Assembly (NCBI RefSeq): GCF_019711195.1 | Contig: NZ_CP081299.1 | Coordinates: 992,001 to 1,056,000, forward strand | Length of the DNA: 64,000 nt | Reading direction: 5' to 3' | Origin: Dyadobacter sp. NIV53 | GTDB taxonomy: Bacteria; Bacteroidota; Bacteroidia; Cytophagales; Spirosomataceae | Shown here: positions 52,889 to 61,407 of the stretch, one piece after another | Numbering within the stretch: the stretch's first letter is position 1 | Layout: each line of letters opens with the position of its first letter | Notes under the pieces: generated by a model | Told to the model about the DNA's origin: nothing | What the model saw: the letters and a program-made list of their open reading frames with translations, nothing else | Database searches by the model: none | Translations under genes and position numbers: made by a program

Positions 52889-53813
52889 TTATGTCCGTGA
52901 AGAAGCTGTTGCAAATAACCTGCTTTTCATTCTTGCAGGTGAAGGTTCCAACGGTTTGCAGCTCTGGAGAAGTGACGGAACAGACGAAGGCACATTCCGG
53001 CTTGCAGACAACTATCAGATACAAGCCTCTAACCCCACTTATCTGACCAGCGCCGGAACTTTTGTTTGTTTCAGAATGATATATCAGAACGACAACTGGC
53101 TGTTCAGGAGTGATGGTACAAATGAAGGAACCTACCCGCTGCATAAGCTCAGCAATTCGGGCTCAACATTCTGGGGAATAGGAAATATAAACGGGACTAT
53201 GTTTTTTTCCGGTGCGCAGGATGCTGGCGGGCGTCAGCTCTGGAAGACAGACGGAACGATTGCCGGAACCCAGCTTGTCAAAGATTTTGGCATTTCAAAC
53301 AAGGGTGAAACCGGACCTGAACAATTTTTCAATTTCAATGGCAAGCTATCTTTTGTGATCCATAACGAGGAGGAAATCGATGTGGATGCGGTTCTCTGGC
53401 AAAGTGACGGAACGGAGGCTGGAACTGTGCCTGGCCCTGCATTGAGCGATGGCTTTATCCAGCCTGCTGTAATGGGTAATTACGTTTATTTTCCCGAAGG
53501 AAGCAGTCTTAAACGAAGCGATGGAAAAACGATTACTACCGTTAAAGATGGTTTCATTTGGCTCCGCCAGCCATTTGTTGTGGGACAATCTATTTACTTT
53601 TCAGCCAATCATGCGGGAAGCGGGGAAGAGCTCTGGAAATCTGACGGCACTGCAGAAGGTACTGCATTGGTAAAGGATATTGTCTCCGGTGCAGAAGACT
53701 CTGATCCAACCGGGTTTACAGACGTGGCCGGAACTCTTTTTTCAAAGCGCAGTCGTCAGGCCACTGGCGGTTGTGGAAAAGTGATGGCAGTACCCAGGGA
53801 ACAGTCCAGGTGA
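52878..53813 (+). CDS. N-terminal frame of the ELWxxDGTxxGT-repeat protein
   Basis: 311 codons with repeats of the GLQLWRSDGTDEGTF, GRQLWKTDGTIAGTQLVKDF, GEELWKSDGTAEGTALVKDI type. This is the ELWxxDGTxxGT tandem repeat of secreted proteins, predicted to form a propeller. It leaves frame at the T6 run 53737-53742 (one T short): the normal continuation LFFKAQSSGHWRLWKSDG lies in the next frame and joins 53771-56296. The 52775, 52878 and 53771 frames are one gene. Confidence 0.8.
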   Translation: MPSDYVREEAVANNLLFILAGEGSNGLQLWRSDGTDEGTFRLADNYQIQASNPTYLTSAGTFVCFRMIYQNDNWLFRSDGTNEGTYPLHKLSNSGSTFWGIGNINGTMFFSGAQDAGGRQLWKTDGTIAGTQLVKDFGISNKGETGPEQFFNFNGKLSFVIHNEEEIDVDAVLWQSDGTEAGTVPGPALSDGFIQPAVMGNYVYFPEGSSLKRSDGKTITTVKDGFIWLRQPFVVGQSIYFSANHAGSGEELWKSDGTAEGTALVKDIVSGAEDSDPTGFTDVAGTLFSKRSRQATGGCGKVMAVPREQSR

Positions 53814-56296
53814 GCCATGTTGAGGTGAACAGCTATACTTACTTTGGACAAAATGATCTGGTGGCTGTCGGTAATCAGATCGTGTTTCCCGTAGGCGCTG
53901 CATCCACAGAGCTCTGGAAAAGCGATGGTACGGAGGAGGGTACGCAAATGCTTGCTTCCTTGGGAACCGAAATGCTCGGAAAGATTGGTGATGAAGTATA
54001 TTTTGCAGGAACAAACAGCAGTGGTACACAACTCTATAAAACCGATCTGACGGTAGCCGGGACAAAGGCCATTACAAACAGGAAAACAACAGCCAGCTCT
54101 TCACCCCAGCAACTCACCGATGTGAATGGCACCGCATTTTTTATTGCATCTTCAACTGGAACAGGATATGAATTATGGAAAAGTAATGGTACGGAAGATG
54201 GCACTATAAGATTAAAAGAGGGGACCGATGAATATAAATATACGCCTCCTAAAAATCTCACCAACGTAAACGGAACCCTGTTTTATGTAGTGAATTCTAC
54301 GGAGCTTTGGAAAAGTAATGGCACAGCCGAAGGAACAGTACAGATCCCGGTAGATGAGGATCCGAACTTTGGCGGTACTTTTAATCAATTGAATGCGTTC
54401 GGAGAAAAACTCCTTTTTGAACATAGAGGTGCTCTCTGGACATCAGATGGATCTGCTGCTGGTACCATACCGATTACGGAAAGAGTCTATGGTATTTCCG
54501 GCATCACCAACATCAACAACAATATTCTTTTTGGATCAAGCGATTACGGAGAAGATGAAAACGGCAATGAAGCAAGGATGAATCTTTGGAAATCAAATGG
54601 TTCTCCCGGAGGAAGTACGCTTGTCAGGAACTTCCCGCATACTTACGGTTTCAACCCTGTAACATTCAAAGGGAAGATTTATTTTGGTGCATGGGACGGA
54701 GTAAATAGTATCGAACTCTGGAAAAGCGACGGAACAGCACAGGGTACTCAGATTGTCAGTGAAGTAATTCCAAGCTTAGGTAACTTTCTGATGAAATCCG
54801 GGTCGTTGGTTAGTTCGGGAGATTACCTGTATTACATCACCAATGATGATGACAGTTTTCCACTGGTCAGAACGGACGGAACGGCAGGCGGTACAACCGT
54901 GATTAAAGACCTTTTCCCCGGCGGTCATCTGGGAGACTGCCGGCTCTATGCAGCCATGGGACTTGTTTTCTTTACGATGCATCATCTGGAAACTAACCAG
55001 GAATTGCTGTGGAGAACAGATGGAACCCCGGAAGGCACTTTTCAGCTTGCAGCTTTTGACACTTATGAATCCGGAGATGTTAACCGGCAGGAGACACCCA
55101 TCCGGATAAAAACAGAATTGGACGGCAAGGTTTTATTTGTGCCCTTCGACAGGCAAAACGGCGATCAGCTTTGGGTGACTGACGGAACAATTAGAGGCAC
55201 CAAAGCACTCACAACAACAGGTCCGAATCCCGCATATTTTACGGTTTCCCCTACAGTCAGCTTTGGAAACCTTTTTTATTTCCCAATGTACGGAACAGAT
55301 ACCGGCAGGGAACTCTGGCAAAGTGACGGAACCGAAGCTGGTACCCATATTACCACGAATCTGGACCCGGACGGAGATGCAGTATTTCGTGAACTGGCCA
55401 TAATTGGAAATTCACTTTTCTTGTCGGCGGATAATGGAAGTTCCGGTGTTGAGCTTTACAAATACAAACTGCCTGATGATGAATATGTGACTATTTCCCC
55501 GATTGCAGATGCTTATGTCCGAAATGTGACATTTGAAAAAACAAATTTTGGTAATGAGCCTGAATTAAGTATCAAAGCAGGTAGTATCCGCAACTTTCAA
55601 AGAAAAACTTATCTGAAATTCCCATTACACGACGCTGGTGGATTCGTTTCTGCAAAGCTCAGGATATATGGCCATAATTATGAAAACAATTTAAATGTCA
55701 GTCTCGCAGTCAGGGGTGTTGAAAATGACAACTGGACCGAAACCGGGATTAACTGGCAGAATGCACCATCCGGCAACCGCAAAATCCTGGACTCAGCCTA
55801 CGTAAATAACCAGTTACAATATTATGAACTGGATGTTACCGACTTTATCAGGACACAGCTTAATGGTGACAAGGTCGCCAGTTTTCAATTGACTAATCCG
55901 GCCGATCAGAATGTACGGCTTTTCTTTAATAGCAGGGAAAGCGCAGCCAATCCGCCCCAACTGATATTTACTCACCAAACCCACCCGGCTGCAAGACTGG
56001 CAGCAGAACAGCATATCATACCATCAGAAACCAAACCGGAAACATCGGGCATTTATCCCAATCCGGCTGGTAAACACTTTACCCTTTATGTGTCAAAAGC
56101 TCATACTGGAAAGATAGATCTGCAACTGATCAATTCATCAGGAAATTCAGCCTGGACTTCTAAATACCAGTCGGACCAACCGGTGTCAAAAGTGGAAGTA
56201 GATGTTTCTTCACGGCGCTTACCACCTGGCATGTATGTCATGAAAATTCAGTCGACAGCTTTAACTGAAACAACAAAAGTCTTGCTGACTGAATAG
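53771..56296 (+). CDS. Secreted ELWxxDGTxxGT-repeat protein with CBM96-like domain and T9SS tail
   Basis: 841 residues from an internal position; the true N-terminus is upstream in two other frames. About ten ELWKSDGTxxGT repeats fill roughly residues 1-565 (ASTELWKSDGTEEGTQMLA, GNSLFLSADNGSSGVELYK). A DNRLRE/CBM96-like domain at about 575-735 (ISPIADAYVRNVTFEKTNFG, NLNVSLAVRGVENDNWTETG) fits carbohydrate binding. A T9SS tail follows (SGIYPNPAGKHFTLYVS to LLTE). It is expected at the surface or in the medium, possibly binding polysaccharide; its location beside sulfatase genes is suggestive only. Confidence 0.88.
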   Translation: MWKSDGSTQGTVQVSHVEVNSYTYFGQNDLVAVGNQIVFPVGAASTELWKSDGTEEGTQMLASLGTEMLGKIGDEVYFAGTNSSGTQLYKTDLTVAGTKAITNRKTTASSSPQQLTDVNGTAFFIASSTGTGYELWKSNGTEDGTIRLKEGTDEYKYTPPKNLTNVNGTLFYVVNSTELWKSNGTAEGTVQIPVDEDPNFGGTFNQLNAFGEKLLFEHRGALWTSDGSAAGTIPITERVYGISGITNINNNILFGSSDYGEDENGNEARMNLWKSNGSPGGSTLVRNFPHTYGFNPVTFKGKIYFGAWDGVNSIELWKSDGTAQGTQIVSEVIPSLGNFLMKSGSLVSSGDYLYYITNDDDSFPLVRTDGTAGGTTVIKDLFPGGHLGDCRLYAAMGLVFFTMHHLETNQELLWRTDGTPEGTFQLAAFDTYESGDVNRQETPIRIKTELDGKVLFVPFDRQNGDQLWVTDGTIRGTKALTTTGPNPAYFTVSPTVSFGNLFYFPMYGTDTGRELWQSDGTEAGTHITTNLDPDGDAVFRELAIIGNSLFLSADNGSSGVELYKYKLPDDEYVTISPIADAYVRNVTFEKTNFGNEPELSIKAGSIRNFQRKTYLKFPLHDAGGFVSAKLRIYGHNYENNLNVSLAVRGVENDNWTETGINWQNAPSGNRKILDSAYVNNQLQYYELDVTDFIRTQLNGDKVASFQLTNPADQNVRLFFNSRESAANPPQLIFTHQTHPAARLAAEQHIIPSETKPETSGIYPNPAGKHFTLYVSKAHTGKIDLQLINSSGNSAWTSKYQSDQPVSKVEVDVSSRRLPPGMYVMKIQSTALTETTKVLLTE

Positions 56297-56356
56297 TAAT
56301 TGGATCTATAATGATCCGATACAAACTGGTAAGACCTAAATCCTGTTCAAATGACA

Positions 56357-56424
56357 GATCATCAGCCTGAATTTTGTTTTTATTTCCGGAAATATTTATC
56401 TCGGGTATAAGCAGGCTGATGATC
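56357..56424. terminator. Bidirectional hairpin between convergent genes
   Basis: GATCATCAGCCTG (56357-56369) and CAGGCTGATGATC (56412-56424) are perfect 13-bp inverted repeats around a 42-base loop. It lies between the stop of the ELW-repeat gene (56296) and the stop of the sulfatase on the other strand (56447), so it can end transcripts from both sides. Confidence 0.6.
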
Positions 56425-56446
56425 GTCCATTTTACGTTCAAATTTT

Positions 56447-57766
56447 TCAGATATCCAGTTTAACCCGCCAGCTTTTTAGCAACGCCTTCAATTCTGCTGC
56501 TTTTTCTGGTTTTTGCAAAGAGAGGTCAGTTGTTTCTGAAACATCATCTTTTAAGTTGTAAAGTTCGACGGTATTGGTGTCAAAAAATTCGATCAGTTTA
56601 TAATCACCACTCCGTACGGCACTGGCAGATCGTCCGCCTAGAAAATGCGGTTTAGCTAACGGATAGTACCAAAACAGGTTTCTGGCTGGTAAAGTGGATT
56701 GTCCGGAAAGCAAAGGGCTGATATCAATTCCATCAGATTGACTGGCGCCTATTGCAGGTAAACCAGCCACAGCCGTAAGTGTTGGAAAAATATCAACATT
56801 AAGAATAGGAACATCGGAAGTGATACCCTTTTTAATTTTTTCAGGCCAGTAAACGATCAGTGGTACACGGATACCTCCTTCGTATAATTGCGATTTCCCT
56901 CCTCTCAATGGCGCATTGGTAGTCACTTTTGTTTCACCTCCGTTGTCCGAAGTAAAAATGATGATCGTATTGTTATCAATACCCAACTCCTTTAAAACGG
57001 TAAAGATATTCCCTACTCCCTCGTCAATGCTTTCCAGCATGGCTGCCAGTTCCGGGTTATTTTGTGTGGTGCCGGCTCCGGGTTTGTTTTTGTATTTCAA
57101 TACTTTATCCTGCTTGCCGGATAACTTCGTGTGTACGGAATAATGTGATAAATAAAGAAAAAACGGTTTCGTCGCATTTTTCCTGATAAAACCTACTGCT
57201 TCCTGATTCAGACGGTCAGTGAGATATTCATTGTCATTTTTAGGTTTTACCTCCGGCAAAAAGAAATAGGGATAAAAGTAAGCGCCACCAGCAATGTACC
57301 GCGTTTCGGAACAAATAATTTCGTCCCAGCCATGTTTGACGGGTGAGCCTTTTTTCTTGTCATAATCACCCGTCAGGTGCCACTTACCAATAAGTCCTGT
57401 ATGATAGCCGGCTTTTGTCATCTGTTCGTTGAGTGTCAGATAATCGGGCGAGAGAAATTTTTCATCCTTAACATCCAGATAATCAGTAATACCAGTTTTG
57501 GCCGGATACAAACCCGTCATTAATGCAACCCTGGTTGGGGAACAAACTGGGGCAGCAGCATAGGCTTGTGTAAATCTGATTCCTTGTTTTGCTAGTAAAT
57601 CAAGTGCGGGCGTTTCATTAAACCTGTTTCCAAAACAACCCAGTTCGCTCCATCCCAGATCATCCGCCTGGATATAAATAATATTAGGCGGCGTTTTTTT
57701 CTGCGCAATTGAATAAGCCGGATATAAGACGGTTAAAAAAAATATCAGGAAATTTTTATAGTTCAT
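56447..57766 (-). CDS. Secreted sulfatase (S1-type), sulfatase 1
   Basis: 439 residues. A signal peptide (IFFLTVLYPAYSIAQ) is followed by the metal-binding start PPNIIYIQADDLGW. The formylglycine signature is VCSPTRVALMTG, with the Cys75 that would be converted to formylglycine, and GKWHLTGD, IFTSDNGGETK and other alkaline-phosphatase-superfamily motifs follow. It removes sulfate esters, probably from polysaccharides. It ends at the hairpin shared with the ELW-repeat gene. An anaerobic or formylglycine-generating maturase gene was not seen in the window. Confidence 0.93.
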   Translation of the reverse strand: MNYKNFLIFFLTVLYPAYSIAQKKTPPNIIYIQADDLGWSELGCFGNRFNETPALDLLAKQGIRFTQAYAAAPVCSPTRVALMTGLYPAKTGITDYLDVKDEKFLSPDYLTLNEQMTKAGYHTGLIGKWHLTGDYDKKKGSPVKHGWDEIICSETRYIAGGAYFYPYFFLPEVKPKNDNEYLTDRLNQEAVGFIRKNATKPFFLYLSHYSVHTKLSGKQDKVLKYKNKPGAGTTQNNPELAAMLESIDEGVGNIFTVLKELGIDNNTIIIFTSDNGGETKVTTNAPLRGGKSQLYEGGIRVPLIVYWPEKIKKGITSDVPILNVDIFPTLTAVAGLPAIGASQSDGIDISPLLSGQSTLPARNLFWYYPLAKPHFLGGRSASAVRSGDYKLIEFFDTNTVELYNLKDDVSETTDLSLQKPEKAAELKALLKSWRVKLDI

Positions 57767-57793
57767 AGCGTTGAATTTACTTTTAAGTTTCTG

Positions 57794-59221
57794 TTAATTT
57801 CCCGGAGCTTTTTTGGCATAAGCAATGTCAATTTCAGCACCTTTGTCGCCTTGCTCTTTCATCCAGGCATGTAACTTTTGCGTGTAATCAGCAATAATTT
57901 TTTTATAGGCAGGATCATTCGCCAGGTTATTTTGTTCATACGGATCTTTATGTATATAATAGAATTCTACCGGCGGACGGTTTACAAAGCGATTGGTTAT
58001 CTTCTTTGCTTCTGCATTTTTATCTGCTTTTTCTATCCAGGAAAACCAGACGGTATTCCGGTCAGGCTTTTCGCGGTTCATCATGAACCTGTTATAGTAC
58101 TGCGTGTCAGCAGCCAGATTCAGGATCAGCTTATAACGATTGTCGCGGATGCTTCGGATCGGATAAGGGTCACCTTCGGGAATATTATTATGAATGCCAT
58201 AAGCATAACTTCTGGCAATCCGGCTCTTGCCTGATAAAACCGGAAGAAAGCTTTTGCCATCCAGCCCCGCAACCGGCTTTCCGCCGGCAATGTCAACCAG
58301 CGTTGGTGTAATATCCTCATACTGCACAATAGCACCGGTTTCAGCGGATGCCTTTGTTTTTCCCGGCCATTTCACAATCATCGAACTTTTTTGTCCCGAA
58401 TCCCATAAATTCCATTTGGCACCCGGAAATTGTGCGCCCTGCTCACCAAGAAAAATAACTATAGTATTTTTATCCTGGCCGGTTTCGCGAAGCAGATTGG
58501 TGATATCCCCAACCTGGTTATCCAGCCGCCTTATTTCGGCGAGGTATTTGACATACTGCCTCCGCGTTACAGGTGTATCGACCCAGTCCGCTGGCAATTT
58601 CAGCTTGTTTTTATCGAACTCGGTTGTATCTCCGCTTGTCCAGGGCGTATGCGGATTTATGCTCATTACGAATAGACAATACGGTTTATCACTTGCGGTG
58701 ATGTACTTTTTCACGTCATCAAGCTGGTACTCGTCAGTTGGGGAAACGCAATTCGGTTCAAAACCCTGGATGATATCAAAGGGAAATACATTTTTTGGCT
58801 TTGTGACGTGGTCTTTTCCCGTCAAACCAACTTTATAACCCAGATCAGCCAGATAATGACCGACACTTTTCAGATTGTCGTAAACCGGCTTGTGATTTTG
58901 AAATGAACCGTGATGCACCGGATAAAGCCCGGTAAAAAGCGAAGCCCGGGTTGGCACGCACATCGCCTCCGAGGCATATATATTATTGAATTTCAGTCCC
59001 TGCACAGCCAGATCGTCAATATGCGGCGTTTTCAGATTTTGTCCTCCATAACAGCTCAGTTGCCTGCTATCCAGGTCATCAGCCATGATGATAACGATAT
59101 TTGGCTTTACCGGTTCTGGTCCTTTTTCCGCCCGTTCATACTCTGAACTTCGGAAGGCAAACAAAGCGGAAGCCGCCAAAATGATGAAGCACGTTTTTTT
59201 GGCACCTGGATTTAAATACAT
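57794..59221 (-). CDS. Secreted sulfatase (S1-type), sulfatase 2
   Basis: 475 residues from ATG 59221. The frame extends to a TTG at 59233. A signal segment (FIILAASALFAFRSSE) is followed by KPNIVIIMADDLDSRQLSCY and the modification motif MCVPTRASLFTG (Cys88), then GKDHVTKPKNVFP and FLGEQGAQFPGAKWNLWDSG. The relation to sulfatase 1 is at family level only. It is transcribed 27 bp before sulfatase 1 (gap 57767-57793), so they form a minus-strand operon with the unknown gene upstream. Confidence 0.92.
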   Translation of the reverse strand: MYLNPGAKKTCFIILAASALFAFRSSEYERAEKGPEPVKPNIVIIMADDLDSRQLSCYGGQNLKTPHIDDLAVQGLKFNNIYASEAMCVPTRASLFTGLYPVHHGSFQNHKPVYDNLKSVGHYLADLGYKVGLTGKDHVTKPKNVFPFDIIQGFEPNCVSPTDEYQLDDVKKYITASDKPYCLFVMSINPHTPWTSGDTTEFDKNKLKLPADWVDTPVTRRQYVKYLAEIRRLDNQVGDITNLLRETGQDKNTIVIFLGEQGAQFPGAKWNLWDSGQKSSMIVKWPGKTKASAETGAIVQYEDITPTLVDIAGGKPVAGLDGKSFLPVLSGKSRIARSYAYGIHNNIPEGDPYPIRSIRDNRYKLILNLAADTQYYNRFMMNREKPDRNTVWFSWIEKADKNAEAKKITNRFVNRPPVEFYYIHKDPYEQNNLANDPAYKKIIADYTQKLHAWMKEQGDKGAEIDIAYAKKAPGN

Positions 59222-59229
59222 TTTTCGTT

Positions 59230-59655
59230 TCAAGCTGGTGTTGAAATTCTTTTACTCAATGCACTCGTACGCATTCCTTTCAGATATTTGGCCTTTGCAT
59301 CTATCTGATCTTTATAGGAAAAATGAAGGCCCGTACCTGCTTTTATCTTAAAAGCTTCGATTGCTTCCTTGAGTTGTTTTTTGGAAATCCCACTGTATTG
59401 AAGTTGTAACAGCTGCGACCTGCCGAAATCTGAATTTTTGAATTTCCAGTACTTTGGATGGTTTTCCCCGATCGGCTGCCGGAAATCAATATCGTTTGTT
59501 TCTTTGATCAAAAGCTCGAAATCAATCGTCATTTCGCTCCGGTTCCGCGTAAACCTTCCGCGAACAATAATTTTAACAACTCTGCCACCACCCACGTAAA
59601 ATACTCTTTCTAATATCATCTGACTATTTGTATAGAATATATCATGTAAAACCAT
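59230..59655 (-). CDS. Unknown small protein upstream of sulfatase 2
   Basis: 141 residues from ATG 59655 (MVLHDIFYTNSQMILERVFY); Met13 (59619) is an alternative start. It contains VKIIVRGRFTRNRSEMTIDF, PKYWKFKNSDFGRSQLLQLQ and a basic C-terminus (KGMRTSALSKRISTPA). No signal peptide or known family. Its stop is 9 bp before the sulfatase 2 ATG, so it is probably cotranscribed with the sulfatases. Confidence 0.55.
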   Translation of the reverse strand: MVLHDIFYTNSQMILERVFYVGGGRVVKIIVRGRFTRNRSEMTIDFELLIKETNDIDFRQPIGENHPKYWKFKNSDFGRSQLLQLQYSGISKKQLKEAIEAFKIKAGTGLHFSYKDQIDAKAKYLKGMRTSALSKRISTPA

Positions 59656-59927
59656 AGTCCGGCAAATGGGTGGCTCAAAAGCGGAATTAATCTACTAAAT
59701 TAATAGACAAAGTAAACTTAAAGAGTTTACTTTTGCAAAAGCCTCATGGAATTATTTAATTATCCTGTTTCATTTTATGATTTTACCAATTCTTTCCTGT
59801 GGATCGGAACATTTAAATTTTTAAATCTTATTGTTATATTTCAAAAAACAAATCCCGGTTCCTGTTTTTCACGGAAGTAATGAAGTGAATTTAAAATTGT
59901 ACCGGACCGGCAAAACATCATCAGGCA

Positions 59928-61382
59928 ATGAAAAAATATATTTACTCATTTTCATTCATCACACTTTTTCTGGTAGGCTGTTTTATCAAAGCAGATGCAC
60001 AGAATACGCCAAATATCATTTTTATTATTGGGGATGATATCAGTTGGGACGATCTGGGCACATACGGAAATAACAAGATTAAAACGCCCAATCTGGATAA
60101 GATGGCAAAGGATGGAATGAAATTCACCAATATGTTCCTGACTGCGAGTTCGTGCAGCCCGAGCCGGACCAGCATCCTTACCGGCAGATATCCGCACAAT
60201 ACAGGTGCAGCAGAACTCCATACTCCCCTGCCCGCTCACCTGAAATTTTTCCCCGAAACCCTGAAAGAGAAGGGATATTTTTCAGCATTGGTTGGTAAGT
60301 GGCATGAAGGCCCGGTTACAAAAAGGGCTTATGACACTTTGCTTGTTAATAGTGCTGCGAATGGCGAAGGATCAGAACAGCAATGGGTTAACCTGTTAAA
60401 ATCCAGGCCAAAAGACAAACCATTCTTTTTCTGGCTTGCACCTTTGGATGCACACAGGCCGTGGTCAGACAAAACCATTGGCACAAAGCACAATCCGGAT
60501 ACTGAAATTGTTGTCCCTCCGACTCTGGTCGACACCAAGGAGACAAGAATGGATCTTGCAGCTTATTACAATGAAATTTCCAGACTGGATTATTATGTTG
60601 GCGAACTATTGAAAGAACTAGACAGGCAGGGTATTGCAGAAAATACTGTTATCATTTTCACCGCAGACAATGGCCGTCCATTCCCCGGCAGCAAAACCCG
60701 GTTATACGATGCCGGGATTAAAACACCGTTCATCGTGAAATGGCCAAAAGCAATTAAACCCGGACAAATATGCCAAAGCCTGATCAGCAGCATTGATATT
60801 GCCCCGACCTTACTTGAAATCGGCGGGGCAAAAGCCAGCGAAACCGTTCAGGGAAAGAGTTTTATACAGCTACTCAATACACCCGACCAGGAGTTCAGGA
60901 AATACGTTTTTGCGGAACACAACTGGCATGATTACGCAGCCTATGAACGGTCGGTACGGAGCAAGGAATTTTTGTATATCATCAACAAAAGAACGGAACT
61001 GGATAACGGCGGCCCGATTGATGCAAACCAAAGCACATCAGCCAAGGCTCTGAAAGACGCCAAAGCAAATGGAAAACTGACATTGCTGCAAAAGGATATA
61101 TTTGTTACTCCCCGCCCTGCTGAAGAATTTTTTGACAATTTTAAAGATCCTTTACAATCCCGGAATGAAATAGTAAATAAAACTTATTCTGTCCAGGTAT
61201 CTGAGTTACGTTCCAAATTAAAACAATGGCAGGATGAAACCGGTGATACGGTACCCGAAAACCTTACGCCAGACTGGTATCACCGCGAAACCGGTAAGCC
61301 TTTACCTGAAAACGGCAAACGCGGCGAAATGCCCGGAAGTGCCAAAAAAGCAGACTACATCAATGCAAAAGGGCCGTTTTAA
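59928..61382 (+). CDS. Secreted sulfatase (S1-type), sulfatase 3
   Basis: 484 residues. A signal peptide (FITLFLVGCFIKADAQ) is followed by TPNIIFIIGDDISWDDLGTY and the formylglycine motif SSCSPSRTSILTG (Cys76). WLAPLDAHRPW and IIFTADNGRPFPGSKTRLYD complete the sulfatase pattern. It is divergent from the minus-strand sulfatase group and convergent with the LTA-synthase-like gene. Substrate is presumed to be a sulfated glycan. Confidence 0.93.
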   Translation: MKKYIYSFSFITLFLVGCFIKADAQNTPNIIFIIGDDISWDDLGTYGNNKIKTPNLDKMAKDGMKFTNMFLTASSCSPSRTSILTGRYPHNTGAAELHTPLPAHLKFFPETLKEKGYFSALVGKWHEGPVTKRAYDTLLVNSAANGEGSEQQWVNLLKSRPKDKPFFFWLAPLDAHRPWSDKTIGTKHNPDTEIVVPPTLVDTKETRMDLAAYYNEISRLDYYVGELLKELDRQGIAENTVIIFTADNGRPFPGSKTRLYDAGIKTPFIVKWPKAIKPGQICQSLISSIDIAPTLLEIGGAKASETVQGKSFIQLLNTPDQEFRKYVFAEHNWHDYAAYERSVRSKEFLYIINKRTELDNGGPIDANQSTSAKALKDAKANGKLTLLQKDIFVTPRPAEEFFDNFKDPLQSRNEIVNKTYSVQVSELRSKLKQWQDETGDTVPENLTPDWYHRETGKPLPENGKRGEMPGSAKKADYINAKGPF

Positions 61383-61407
61383 ATTTTACACAAAAACGGA
61401 TCATACC

